Shown: piece after piece, positions 25,601-37,800 of the stretch | Position numbering within the stretch: the stretch's first letter is position 1 | Layout of the letters: each line of letters starts with the position of its first letter | Source of the DNA: Cardinalis cardinalis | Lineage: Eukaryota; Chordata; Aves; Passeriformes; Cardinalidae | Length of the DNA: 64,000 nt | Direction of reading: 5' to 3' | Assembly (NCBI GenBank): GCA_014549065.1 | Contig: JACDOX010000024.1 | Span: 620,001 to 684,000, forward strand | Program-made: the position numbers and the translations under genes | The notes under the pieces: model-generated | What the model saw: only the letters and a program-made list of their open reading frames with translations | Databases searched by the model: none | What the model was told of the DNA's origin: nothing

Positions 25601-26587
25601 ACAGCCTGCAATGGGCCCAGGAATGGAGGGTGAAAGTCTTTGCCCAAAGCCCCAAGTTCTCCTCTCTTTTGGATTCTTGCAGCACACAGAACTCACTACA
25701 TTCCACCAGGAACAATTACAGTCATGAGAAAAAAGCACAGAANAAAATGCTGATGTGGCTTGTTGAAATTTAGGGAAGCCTCAATTACAGAGTGCTGTAT
25801 TTTTGACATCATTGTAATTCTAAAATTAAAGACTGTTTTCCACCATTAAGCATGTCAGGCATAGCTCCTGCTCTGTTCCTAGGTTCACTTTCCTAGGGAA
25901 ACAAAGCTTACATCTATCCCATTGGTCAGTTTCTCATTTTTGTTCTCATAGTCATTTTAGCACTCATGGTCAATTTTATCCAGATTTGAAGGGAGGACAG
26001 GACTTTTTTGAAGCACAGGGGCTTGGAAGAGAAGAGAATCCCACTACACAGGAGTTGGGTATCAGGGAGTACCATGCTGGGCCACCAGGCTTCACCAGCA
26101 GTGCTGCTGGTGTGAAAGGGCTCAGGGTATTTCTTATCCCACATCCAGCTTGCTTGATATGGGATACCTCACCAAGCCTGGTAAGCATTTCAGTCTTCTC
26201 CTAGTACAATCCTGTAATGGGATGAGTCATAAAGGTGGCCTGGTTAGAAGGGGAAAATTACTGAAGAGAAGAAATCATCTGCTGAAAAGCACTGAGAGAG
26301 AAAGGAGAGCCAGCCGGGCACTGCTGAAGAATGGAATCCCCTCTAAGGATGGGGCTTGTAAACCAGAAGCATCTTTGAAAAGTGCAGCCCGGGTGCCTAG
26401 AAACTGAAGACATTCTGAAATATAGTAAATAAGCAGAAAAAAATGATGGTAAAACCAACTTATCACTTGAGAAAAACAGTCTGGGAAAACACAGTGGAAA
26501 ACAGTCTGGCAAAATAAAAAGAGCAAAAAGCATCATAATGTATTGGCTGTTACAGGCAAAACCAGACATTAACAGCATTTATTGACT
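22656..26587. other. Unassigned non-coding sequence
   Basis: No gene recognised. An octamer-type word ATGCAAAT lies at about 23387-23394, and homeodomain-like TTAATTGATTATT is near 23477-23490. Minus frames of 119 (25379-25738) and 106 codons (26258-26578) have no known domain. Confidence 0.55.
23413..23460. repeat. Inverted repeat with 28-base spacer
   Basis: Arm agaaatgaaa (23413-23422) is the exact reverse complement of tttcatttct (23451-23460). It sits between an octamer-like word and a homeodomain-like word in AT-rich DNA. It could be a weak RNA hairpin or chance. Confidence 0.55.
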
Positions 26588-26909
26588 GTGTGAAGTAGGA
26601 TGTCCTATGCCCTCCTATGTCCCTATGTTTTTTTAAAAACGGGTGAGTTTTGTCCAAAACTGAGGTCCTGTCACTCTGAGCTTTCCGGTAGAACCCCACA
26701 CAAACTTCCTACAGGATCTTGGGCTGTCACCACAGACGTCTTGCTGACCCCTGGCTGACCCCAGGAAGTTAATATCTCTGTTATGCTTTCAGTTCAGCCT
26801 GTTATCCCCTCTTTTGGGGATAGCTGGGTGTGTAGTCCCCACCTCTGATTGATTTGTCCCTCCCCTTTTGAGATTTCCTTCTGAAATCTAATTTTCTTCC
26901 TACTGATGT

Positions 26910-26910
26910 T

Positions 26911-26965
<55 letters not shown>
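26910..26965. repeat. (TA)n microsatellite
   Basis: TA dinucleotides run for 56 bases with a single interruption (tacata near 26925-26930), followed by the degenerate copies cagtatatatcag. The length makes it likely to vary between individuals and to slip during sequencing. Confidence 0.9.
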
Positions 26966-26966
<1 letters not shown>

Positions 26967-27051
26967 TATATATCAGTTTTTACGCTCATTGTTTTCGAGT
27001 GACAAGTTGTGGTAATAGGTAAGAATGCAGCACTACTTGGTTGTTCTTGTT

Positions 27052-27126
27052 ATTGATTGTACTACGCTATTAATTCTTTCCATCATTGATTGTTATCACA
27101 GTATTGATTGAGACTGTAATTGATTG
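27052..27126. repeat. Clustered ATTGATTG words
   Basis: The 8-mer ATTGATTG occurs exactly at 27052, 27085, 27103 and 27119, and a related TGATTGATT lies near 26848. TGATTGAT is also the classic PBX/HOX composite site. The cluster may be a degenerate minisatellite or a binding-site array. The spacing (33, 18 and 16 bases) is irregular. Confidence 0.5.
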
Positions 27127-27382
27127 ATGCTAGTAATANGTAACAGCTTGAGACATATATAAATATATAAATATATATATTCATTCATATTTGCATTATT
27201 AATCATGGGCATATTGGTGATTTTTGTGGTATTTGTGGTAATCTGTAGCTAAGCAGAGCCATTAAGAGGAAAAGGCCTCCATGTTCTCAAGTCCTGTGAA
27301 ACCCTATGACCCTGTGGTCGCACCCTCTAGACTAACCCTTAGGTCATGACGCCTCATCAGGACCCCGTGCTGTCTCACCACA

Positions 27383-30300
27383 GGGGGAAGCAGCCCAGCA
27401 GGTGATGTTTTTCTAAAGGCAAAAGCACGCTGCAAAGTGAGGCAGATAGAAATTTCCATCTTTGATTCTTTTCCAAAACGTTCCTTTTTAAAGCAATAGC
27501 TGTGGTGGGTGTAGATTAAAGCAAACTCTGTGATGTGCTGCAGGTGATGGCTCATCCTCTGAAATACACCTGCTTGGGAGTGCTGCTGGACACACAATGA
27601 TTAGATTCCCTTTGGGTGCCATAGAAATCAGTCAATTAATAACAACAACCATTTTTGCCCTAGACTTCCATTGCAGCTTCCTGACATTATGAGTGTCTGG
27701 GGAGCTTTGCCCCTGAGAACCCAAAGCAGAGGCACTGGATTGCTGTTCATGGGAAACCAGTGTGCTGCATGCAGAAACACATGGGAGCCAGGCTCTGCTC
27801 TCATTGCTTGTTTTTCTGATCACCTCTTGCAGCACTTGTATGGAAATGCCATGACCCAGAGCAATCACGTGTGGATTTTCTTCTCTGCACTCTGTTCTTT
27901 TATGAATCTTGCTCCTTGGCAACAGTAGTGTGTAAATATTGAAGCCAATGACATGGCAAGAAGATTGTTTTCCCCCCAGTTTACTCTATTCATATGATTT
28001 TCACAGGAAATCAGAAATCTTTCTTGCATGACCACAGGCTCAAATAGAAAAATTGCTNTGTGTGTAGAGCGGCAAAGCTGCCTAAAAGAAAAAATATTCT
28101 TAGTTNCTCTAACCTAGGAGCTTGATATTAAGAGTGAATTAGTGGCTGGCCAACTTGGGCAAATTTTAGAGAGCTGCTAACATATAACCTTCCAGCAAAG
28201 AGCATTCTTGAATGAATTGTGGATGTGTGAATCAGGCTTTCCAATGGCTACACGTGTGAACTTGCTAACCTACATGAAACTGCCATAAGATGGTCTGTAG
28301 GGGGATCATCAAGGCAAGATGCATCCCAGTGTAAAGCAAAGTGATGGAGTCCTGTGCTTGTGGAGGTCTCTGTGCCTTGGACAACATGAATGGAGACACA
28401 GAGGCTGCTGAAGAGCCAATGGCTCTGTCCTCTCTGGGCTTGTGCCCAGAAGGAGACCCAGTACTGGCACTGTGGCACAGGGGGATGAAAACCCTGTCCC
28501 TTTGGGGCATCACACCGAAGATAACGTAATTTCACAGCACCTCCCAACCATGATCCATCTACAACCTTCAAGGATCCATCACAGCACAACTGTGAGCGGG
28601 ACAGAGTAGCAGCTTGGAGGGGCAGTGCCTGGCATTGGAGGGACTGCTGCAGCACACGAAGCCTTGGAAACCTCCAGCAGGGACCCTGAATCTGATCAGA
28701 AATACCTGAACTCACACTTCAACAGAAAGAGGACTTTAGCAGGGAAGCATAGAGGGGAAAACAGCTTTGCGTTATTGTTTCCAGAGGCTGAAGAGAAGCT
28801 GCAAGCATCTATGCCAGGCTTTCACCTCAGCTCTCTCTTGCCTCATCCCACCTANTCTCCTTTCCTCCACCATCCTTTCTCTTCTTTCCATCCATGTGGT
28901 TTGAAATAGCAATGTTTCTTTTTCTTGCATTTTTGACAGACTTTTATGTACATTTAAATCAATATCAATTAAATCTATCTCTAGACATCAATGCATAATG
29001 ACACAATAATGGTAGTGTAAGATATGTATNGTAGATGCTACATGTATGTTAAATATACAACATACTGATATCTGTTACATATCAGTGTGTATATTCTAGG
29101 TGTATGTATATGTGTGCAGTTATTTTTATATATACATGCTTAATATTTTTAAGGCCCACAGCTTTACTAGCTTTGCTTGGAAAGCTTAACAAAACAGATA
29201 ATTCTTTCCACTGTTGGTTTAAATGGAATTTATNAACAGTGATTACTACTGGTAAGTTAAATAAGAGGCTGATTGAACTAGGGCAGGCCTCCCATTAGAT
29301 TTTTACTTGCATTTTCTACCCTGTTAAGCACCACAGCTGCAGTTAAATCAATTGGCACCATCTGTCAGGATGCTTATTTTCAGTTGCCTATCAGTGGAAC
29401 CTCATCTCAGCTAATGTTTCAGCTCATGCTTTAACTTATCTGCCAGTGGCTGCATAAATAATTCCCAATGCCTTTACCAAAATAAAAGTATTAAACAAAA
29501 GATAAATGGGGTCTCCAGCAACAGTATTTTTTTCTCCTAAAGAAAGTAAAAGCAGTGTAGCAGACCTGTGCTCTGTGAGATGCTCTCCCTGTGGAGCTGT
29601 GTGGAGCTCCCAGGGGCACACAAGTTCTTCTCTCAGGGNATGGTGGTCAGGACAAGTCAGTGAGGAAAGATGGAGAACAGGAGTGAAGTTTTCCACATGA
29701 TGAAGTAGAAGCACATTTTACATCATCTGTAATAATAATAATAAATATTAAGCATGATTTGTTTTTCCAGAGGTGCTCGGCCTTGAAGTCAGAGGAGGTG
29801 AAAACAGCTCAGCAAATGAGTCCCAAAGGGCATCATTACAGAGAAGGCATCTGTGCACACACTGAGCAAGGGGTGAACTGCAGTGAGCCCGGAGCTACCA
29901 CCCAGCACTAACCATCGTCCAGCCCCGTGCAAGAGCACCCTGCTTTATTTCCAGGATGCCATGGGAGGGCTGCTTCCCATCCAGCCCAGACTAAGGGTGT
30001 CCACAAAGCTCTCACAGCCTTGAATTAGCGGCACACACTTGTGTCCTCAGCTCCCTGCCTGCATGGAGACCTTGCAGTCACCTGTGGACCACCAGCAGGA
30101 CACACTCCAACAGGATGGGCTGGGCTCTGCCCCAGGGTGCTAACAGGGCACTAAATCCACCACTGGCCCAGTTACCAAAACCAGATTGGANATACAGTGT
30201 TAGGAAAAGCCTTGAATGGATAGAAAAGGTCTGATCCTTGGTACCTTGCTGCCTGGTGATGCTTTGGTGAGCAGTCTGAAGGCACTTCCTGTTTTTTTAT

Positions 30301-30980
30301 ACAGTTTTTCCCCATGTTTCGCAAAGAAAGTCTGTTTTTTAAAAATGAAAGGCAAACAGAAGTGCTACTAACTCAAAATGCAAGTCCTCATTTTTATAGC
30401 CATCCTTCTGAGAAATAGATTAACACTGAATCAAACAGAAGGAAAAAAAAAAAAGCCTATAACTTCTCCATGGCCCTGAAAACAAATGGTAGAAATCACC
30501 AGTTCCCACTGAAGGTGAGCAGAATTGATTTGCAACCAGGAGAAACTGCTTAGCTGTGCGTGAAGACTCAAGCCTGCTGTGCTGACTCAGGCAAATCTGC
30601 TGCTAAACAAGCAGCCTGACAGTTCAGATCAGGTGTTTTTCCAGTGCTTAAGAGCTGTGTATGAAATCAAATCAGTGACTGTGCACCCTGCTGGCACCAA
30701 CACGGGCACGTGTGTGCGTACGGCCCCGTGATGGATCGCGAGAGAGCTTCCAGCCCCAGAGGAGCTGTGCAGCAGAGAGCCTGGCTGCTTAAAGGCATCC
30801 GTCTGCAGTCACACTCACCCTGCCCAATTCCAACAGAACCTGGGCCTTTGGAGCTGCCTGAAAAAATCAAAGNTGGCTATTTCACCATGCCAGCAGGAAC
30901 CCCTATGAGCTGGGCCATGCCGTGCAATAAAGGCAACCCAGACACTGCCCTCAAAACCCAGACCCAAGGCTAAAACATTG
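27383..30980. other. Unassigned non-coding sequence with a 155-codon open frame
   Basis: No gene recognised. The minus strand is open for 155 codons without any ambiguous base at 28248-28715, the longest such clean frame in the window. Its translation is rich in Ser, Cys, Trp and His and shows no domain, signal peptide or membrane segment that I recognise. A plus frame is open across part of the same bases. Around 29020-29130 the DNA is a degenerate TA/TG tract, and a 12-base poly-A occurs near 30443. Confidence 0.5.
29060..29090. repeat. Inverted repeat in TA/TG-rich tract
   Basis: Positions 29060-29071 pair with 29079-29090, including one G-T pair, around a 7-base loop. The core arms are actgatat and atatcagt. 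The low-complexity surroundings make a chance origin plausible. Confidence 0.6.
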
Positions 30981-30984
30981 GTCT

Positions 30985-31700
30985 CCCAGAACTTCAGAAA
31001 CTGGGGGAGGAGGTAGAGTGGTTATTTTTCCTAATGAAAAGACCATTAGGAAATGGTCCTNTCTGTGGGACCCTACAGATATTTACTAGATCATTTCTGA
31101 AATGTGAACTGATCTGGACAGAGGGGGGAGTGAGTGACAAAAATTGCAGATGATACTAAATTATTCAGGACACTTAAAGCTGACTTTGGAGACCTGCAAN
31201 ACTTTGTGGTGTTGAGTGACAGGGCAATAAATGAAAAAGCTGATAAGAATAAAAAAGGCTGATAAGCACTGAACAACATGCTTAAGACAAAAAAAGATGC
31301 ATGAAATGACAGGCCTTCCTTGCTAGTGCTCAGGAAAGTAGCTTTGTCATCACTGTGGAAAGTTCTCTAAAAATATCTGCCAACACTCAGAAGCTGTTAA
31401 AAGGCAAATTAAANGGTAGGAGTTGTTAAGAAAGTGCAGAGCATGAAAGGAGCTCATATTTTAACCTGTGAATAAGCCCNCGGTGTGTGTGTACCTCAAA
31501 ATCTTTTTGCAGCTCTGGTTATGTCATCTCACACAGAATGAAAAACAAAAGTGATGACGGGAAGCATCCTCTACAAAGATAAGGAGTGGCTTCCACTGAT
31601 GGAGAGCTGAAGCCTCAGAGTTTCCTCAGTCTGGAAAAGCAACAGCCACAACAGAAACCTGAGGACATCAAGGGTGCAAAACACCTCTGTCCTTCCCCTA
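30985..31700 (+). mobile_element. Old CR1-type LINE fragment with readable RT box
   Basis: Positions 31140-31169 translate as KIADDTKLFR, which fits the reverse-transcriptase catalytic box (F/I-A-D-D) and its usual CR1 continuation. Downstream the DNA follows the order of an old CR1 consensus. 'Gctcaggaaagtagctttg' and 'tcactgtggaaagttctct' (31329-31370) match the 'ggatcttggcgtcactgtggatagttctct' region. Next comes 'agttgttaagaaagtgcag' (31422-31440). Then 'tctttttgcagctctggtt' (31502-31520) matches the part encoding the conserved VQxW segment, and 'agtctggaaaagcaacagcc' (31628-31647) the FSLEK segment. Indels and stops break every frame, so it is a fossil. The ends are estimates, and no 3' terminal repeat is visible. 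Confidence 0.7.
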
Positions 31701-33400
31701 TTTTGTTACTCGACTTTGTATTTTTGCTGATGGCCACTTCCACAAGCAAGATGTTCTCCAGGTGGACCCTTAAGCTGTCATTTCTCCCATTGCATATTCT
31801 TTTATTGGGTGCATCTGGAGAGAGAAAGTTGTCAAGAAATATAGAGGTAACATAATAAAGTTTAAGACTAAAGACAAATCTTGCTTGTGCTCTCTTAACC
31901 TAAATGTAGCCACTGAAGATAATCCTGTTTCCTCAAGGGTTCATCACACACCTATCTGATTCATTTGCCATGATTTATTCATTGTCTAAGAAGTGGTTGA
32001 TAGTCATTGTTTGCAAAACTATCACAGAAGCCTCACTTTAGGGCTTCTTTCTGCCCAGAATTAAAGTTTAAATAGAATATAAATTATTATGTTGTGCCTC
32101 TAAGACTTTCTGTTCTGATANTTTCCTTTTTCCTCCCACAGTCTTGAGGGGCAACAAGCCTGTAGCAGCATGNGAATGAAGGTGCAGCAGTGCAGTCTTT
32201 GATGACTTTCATATGTAGTCTCATCAGGAGACTGTACTACTTTCCCTAAAATATTTTTTGTTGTTACATGGCCTCAATTAAAATTTAATGGAAATCCATT
32301 TCTATCCTGATTAATGGTTATTCGTGTCTTTATCCAGAACTGAAGGNCCATGAGACACCCTGACACTTATGGAGCATGGAAGTCCTCCACNGCAGCACTT
32401 AGAGAGCATCTGCCCTGATGCATTAGGCTGCAAAAGCCAGGCTCACCAGCTCCTGCTGGAACCTGACAGTTTTTTGCTTAGCAGATAATCTGTGTGCTTC
32501 TAACAGTGCCTAGGATCAGCCAAATCTGGTCTTGAATAGGGTTTTTCATGGAAATCTGGTCTTGAATAGGGTTTTTCATGGAAATTCTTGCTGATTGCAC
32601 ATATGATGGCAACCCTTGACAGGAACTGAGCTACCTTTGGGTCATCATCACTGCTTGGTAAGAGCACCTGTTGGTGCATAAACTTATCTGTTTATTTAAC
32701 CAGCTTGTTGTTGCTGTTGGGTTTTGTTTGAATTTTTTTTCTTATTTGAAATAATGGTATGGGNGCTCATAGATTGTTATTCTTTGTATTTGAAAGTTAC
32801 GTATTTTTTTTCNCCCTTATGTATTAGAGGAGAATTTTTAATTCTGCAGATTTCGATAAAATATGTAATTATAGTTGAAAATAAATCAGGTCTGGTCGTT
32901 TCAATTTTTATTAATGATGCTAGTTTATCCTCATTGAAGTCCATAGATTTCTAGCAGAACAAGCAGGAAAGAGGTCATCACAGTGGAAACTATGTCCATG
33001 TGAAAGTAGACTCTAAAAGCTGTACAGTGTCCTCAACACATGCTCCTAGATTGACTGTGGGCATCTATTTTTAAAAAAGATTGCTCATGGCTTTTTACTG
33101 TGTAAAAAACATGTGACATTTGAAGTGGTTAACAAGTAGAAGATAACAGGTAGTGATGGGGTAAGCTCAGCTCATAATTTGACACAGGTATTTATAGGAA
33201 TAGAGCATCAATGTGGTGCAGTGCTGGGGCCAGCAGGGGTTTCTCACTTTTATCCTCTTGCTTTGGGCATACAAAGTTCACAAGTTCATTCACCACAGCT
33301 TTTAGAAACCATCTCTCACATCTTCCTGTCACTGTACCCATGTGTTATGTGTCAGTGCCCCTTTTCCACTCTGGGCACAAGCAGAAAACATGNTGGGTGC
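31701..33400. other. Unassigned non-coding sequence
   Basis: Apart from the tandem duplication at 32522-32581 I recognise nothing. A small hairpin word (agtctcatcaggagact) lies near 32217. T-rich runs at 32700-32815 carry ambiguous bases. Confidence 0.55.
32522..32581. repeat. Exact 30-bp tandem duplication
   Basis: The unit aaatctggtcttgaataggg plus ten more bases (32522-32551) is repeated without a mismatch at 32552-32581, followed by the first four bases of a third copy. Complete identity implies either a recent duplication or an assembly error. Confidence 0.95.
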
Positions 33401-34800
33401 GTGTGGTAACAGCTTACTCATAGGAAAATGCCGACAAGCACAGCAAACACATGCAAAGTTAAAAAATGGAAAAATGACGGAAGAGGTGTGAGCAGCCCNA
33501 CACGTCACTGCGCCGCTTCTCGTCACGGGAGAAGAGAAAGGCTTCAGAGAAGATCATGTCTCCAGAGGGCACACTGCAATGTGCAAAGGAAAGGCTGTCT
33601 CAAGAAATATTTTTCACCCTCTCTGCCCTGGGGCTGGTGGAAAGGCCAATGCAAATACCGTGGAGCCTGTGACAAGGGAGGGCAGCGGTGGCCAGAGAGG
33701 AGGGTGTGGTGGGAAATATGTGCATCCCTCTGCCGACAAATCCAGGGAGGGGACTCCATCAGAAAAACCCCAGGGCTGTGTTAGTCTCATCATACACCCA
33801 ACCACAAAAAAAGTTTTGCTAGAAACTCCATGCAGTGACTCACACCGTGACATGCACTTTGTCCGTGTGCCAGGGGGTGGCACAGGGAGCCTGTGCAGGT
33901 CAAACCCAACATTTTGTGCATCCTGGAGGAAAGCAGTGGGCTGAGGTGGTGTGGGAAGTCACCAGTGACATGANAGCAAGGTGGGGAACCACCACCACCA
34001 CACTGCTGCCTCCATGTCACCCTTCACGGCACAAGGATGCCAGCTGTCACCCACTCNCCCACGGCATGGCACAGTGGTCTGGGAGGACACTGGCATTCCC
34101 AACAGGCACAACTGACCCCTGGACACAGCNCTGGCATCTGATCTGCCTGCCCTGCATCAGGCAAAACTCCAGGGCCAGCCCCTGCCTGCAGGTGCGGCTG
34201 AAGCTGCCCACAGGTGCTGCACATGGCAGCAGAGCAGACACGGACTGCTGCAATGGCACCAGCTGCCTGATGGCAATCCCTGCTGTTCTGCAGGCACCAG
34301 TGCTCTGGGTGTCTGCTGTAGAGAAAGCAAGGAAGGAAAACATTGTTTGTGGAGGAAAAAAAGGACACTTGAACAGATGTGATGCTCCCATGTGTGGTAG
34401 ATCTGTTGCCTTGTGCTGGAGTGAAGACAAAGCACAGACCAGAAGGGCAGCAGGTAAATGTCAAGTGGAAGAGCTCTGTAAAAGCATCCANCACTGATGG
34501 GGGAGCAAGATCCAGCACACTGGGACACAGGTGGGAACAGCCCCTGGAGGCCAGCAGCCCACCCCACCCCACCATTCCCAGCCCCAGTCACGGCTCAGTG
34601 AAGGTGGGATTTAAGAGAGGACTGAGTTCAGATGTTGGGATGAATGTGAGCTGCCCTTTCTGAGCACCAAGGCTGGCACCAATGCACACAAGCAGGTGCC
34701 CAGGGTTGCAGGGCTTGTGCCCTGCCAGCAAAACCAGCAAAGAGCAGCAAACAGTCACCAGCTNCCCCAACTTCCAGATGTCTGTCCAAATGTTTCAGCT
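33401..34800. other. GC-richer block with many overlapping open frames
   Basis: The base composition shifts to clearly higher GC, with runs of CCACC, GGCACA and CCAGC. Several frames are open at once: 220 codons plus (33835-34497, with ambiguous codons), 183 codons minus (34024-34575), 144 codons minus (34157-34591) and 127 codons minus (34047-34430). Simultaneous opening on both strands is what stop-poor GC-rich DNA gives by itself, and no product shows a domain I can name. There is no CpG cluster to suggest a promoter island. It may be an isochore-like patch or an unrecognised decayed element. Confidence 0.45.
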
Positions 34801-37800
34801 AGAGTGTTTCTGGAAACTAGAACCAAAACTTGAACTGAAGCCAGGATGTTCTTTCTGCGCTTTTGGACGAGGACTTTTCATTATTTTTATTCACTGAGCT
34901 GCCAAATGACTGGGTGATTTTGTCATGAGATTCTCATTTACTCAACCCTGCTGCCGAACTTATTTAACTGTGCTTTGTGAATTTCTAACTGACCCACAAA
35001 AGCACCTGTGCCCTTTGCAGGGCCATAATCACTGCCCAGCTCCTCTTGTGAGGTGACATCTGCCNGGGTAATTGGGGCAGGTCTGTGCTTGGCACCAGGC
35101 AGCCCTGCCTCACTGCAGGTCTGCTCAGGATAATGAACTCAGCTGAGCTCCTAAGAGACATGCTTTCCTACAAAGCCATCAAGAATTAATGGGGAAGAAA
35201 TTAGTGTTTCCTAGCTCACTCTAGAGAAGGAAATGGTATNCTCCCATATTATCAGCCACAAACTCTTTGCTGATTGTAGGAATACCGAGGCAGTGCTAAT
35301 ATTGGCACTGAAAAGAACTACCAGAACTACTACAAGTGTTTCCTCTTGCAAACAGGTGCNTTAAGGGAAATGCCTGGACCTACTTCTATGTTTCCAGGCT
35401 GCATTCACATCACAAGCAGCCTCTGATGGGGCTAATTGGGAATTTTCTTTTGAATTTATTTCTGTCCAAATATGCAGCTTTGTTTTATAAGCTGTCAGAC
35501 AAATTAAAATAGAAGCACTGCCCGCTCCACTGCACGCCCTGGGGCAGTTTCTGAGGTGGCATGGCCAACCTCTCCCAAGCTCTCTTCCTCATGGCAGCGT
35601 GTCATGCCCCGGCTTTGGGGACAGGAAGCAGCTTGCTGTGCGTGGGCACTGACACTGTGGGCAGGGGAACAGGGAACACCCGAGGGCCTGTGGGAAAGCC
35701 AGCCCCACTGTTCAGGTGCCCAGCACAGAGATTTGTCTGCCAGCCAATTCTGCCCCTCTTGCAGTGAGTTTGGGAGGCAGTGAGCAGGTGAGACAAGGCC
35801 AGTCGCAGTCCAAAAACTGAGCAAACTGGGAGAGGTGTGGCTGCTTCTTGTGCTCCTTGCACTGATGATGTTTCTGGTGGCCAGCTGCCCAGAATGTCTT
35901 CTTGAATGAGAAATTCTTGTTTATGTCTTGTTTTTCTCCCATTTAGAAAACCTCACAGGAATGAGATTTTGAGCTTTCACCAGTTTGAGTGTTTTATTTT
36001 ACAACATGCCTTGAAAATCAGGGAGGAAAACTAGCTATTTTCATCTTGCTTCAGTTCAGCTTTGCTGAGGATTTGGAGCAAAAGCAGGAGTCATTCACTT
36101 CACAGTAAACTGCTGATGTGCCAAAATACCACAGAAAACTATCTACACTGATGATAGCAGGAAGTAACAGGAATTTCTGGAGTGAGATTTCTCTCNTGAC
36201 CATTCTGAGGCAGTTCTACAGATTCAAAAGTACGAAGTTCACACGCAGTTCAAGTATTTCTTGAATGTTTTATTGGAGTGAAACTCCACAACATTTGTCA
36301 TTTACTCACTGTTAGGTCTTTATAGCTCAAGGGGTGTTGGCTGCCTCTTTCTCTTTTGTTCTTTAGTTCTTCCCACCTTATGTCATTAACCTAGATCCTA
36401 GTGTTCATATCTACAAGGNCATCAAGTCCCAAAATGTCAGAGATTCAAGGGGCCAAGCACATAGCAGATCTCCCAGGCTCATTTTAAGTACATTCCCCAG
36501 CACAGTTAGAATGCTGTGGTCCTGAACAAGCCCTAAGGTAACACCTGGTAGGAGGGATGGAAATATGCAGACTATGGGGTACGATATCCTCAAGTCCTCG
36601 CTGTATAGATCTCTTCCACATTTTTCTCAGCACTTATGATAAGGAATTTCCAAACAATGAATCCTGCAAATACCTTGAGAGGATCTTGTCCAAGAAATGC
36701 AGAAAAGAGGCAGGAGAAATGCCTCAATGAAAAGAATATCTGATGAGAAAAATACTGACTGAGTGGGGTCAGCTAACTCCAGGTGCTCCTGGAGTCAAAG
36801 TACAGTGTTGTGCACATTTTCCTACGAGTTCATGCTCCCCTTCCCAGCCTGCATGCCAGCAGGCTGATTGCTAGAACACATCAGGAATAGACAGCACTGA
36901 AANGCATAAGGTTGCTGCTCCTTTCCATACTCCTCGACACTCACCAATGTATTTTGAGCCCTTCGGCAACTAAGGCCGTGAACTGGACAGATACACCCAC
37001 CTAGCTTTGAAGCTGGGTTAAACTAAGCAGCCAAGCACACTGTCTCCAAGCATGGAGACATGGAGATTTTCACAGGATTCTTTGCTTATTCTTGATGGCA
37101 GCCAGCTGGATCTTCATTTGTGATAACCTGGTACTTCCCCTCAGAGAATTACTGTCACAGTTTAGCTATGATTTTCCTGGGTGTGATGCTTGCCTTGGGA
37201 TCTGCGTTCTTAGGTGTTTTGGCTAATGTTACTTGTTCATATGAAAATAAGTTCAGGAAAAATATTCTCTGCTTTGCCATTGTGTAGTAAAAAATCAGTT
37301 TTTCTTTGGCAAATTCTGTTGTCTTGTGATTTGCAGTACAGAATGAAAATTGAGCTTGTGGGTTGAATCAGCTTAGGGAAANTTCTCATTTAAAAGAAGT
37401 TTTTGCATTAAAGGAATCCCAGAAATACTCAAAGGTTGTGAAGTCCATCAATCAGATATTAGAAAAGGCCAGGGTTTAGGTTTTCTGTCAGCTCTACGCT
37501 CTCAAAGCCTGTCCGTTCTTCTCTCTTCAGCACATCACACAGAGTGTCTTTAATCACAGTACCACATACTATTTTGTTCCATTCCTATGTGGAGCTGTGT
37601 GGGAAGATTTCCCACTGATCTGGTAGCTAATTCTACAAATTCATTTACACCTGTGTGTCTAAGCACAGTAAGCAGGTAGGAATCATTCACAGTCCCTCTG
37701 CGTTGTTTCCATACAGCAGACAGGAGGATTATGGTTGGCTGTCTTTGATGTGCATTGTCCAAAACACAGGAGGAGGCATGATTTTCCAACCAGCACTTAA

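Larger units (their letters stand above)
26588..27382. mobile_element. Possible solo LTR or other unclassified repeat
   Basis: The block starts with tgtgaagtagg and ends with ctcaccaca, so it is bounded by TGTG and CACA as retroviral LTRs are. Its texture differs from its flanks. It has a promoter-like pyrimidine and GC-mixed part (26660-26890), then a TA microsatellite, then an AT-rich part with a repeated ATTGATTG word, then a short GC-richer end. I could not find a target-site duplication around these ends, and there is no internal retroviral coding sequence next to it. The boundaries and even the class are therefore uncertain. An alternative is ordinary unique sequence with a microsatellite in the middle. 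Confidence 0.3.

Noticed and set aside
33835..34497. 220-codon plus-strand frame as a gene
   Set aside because: It lies in GC-richer DNA where frames on both strands are open together, includes ambiguous codons, and has no domain or splice framing.
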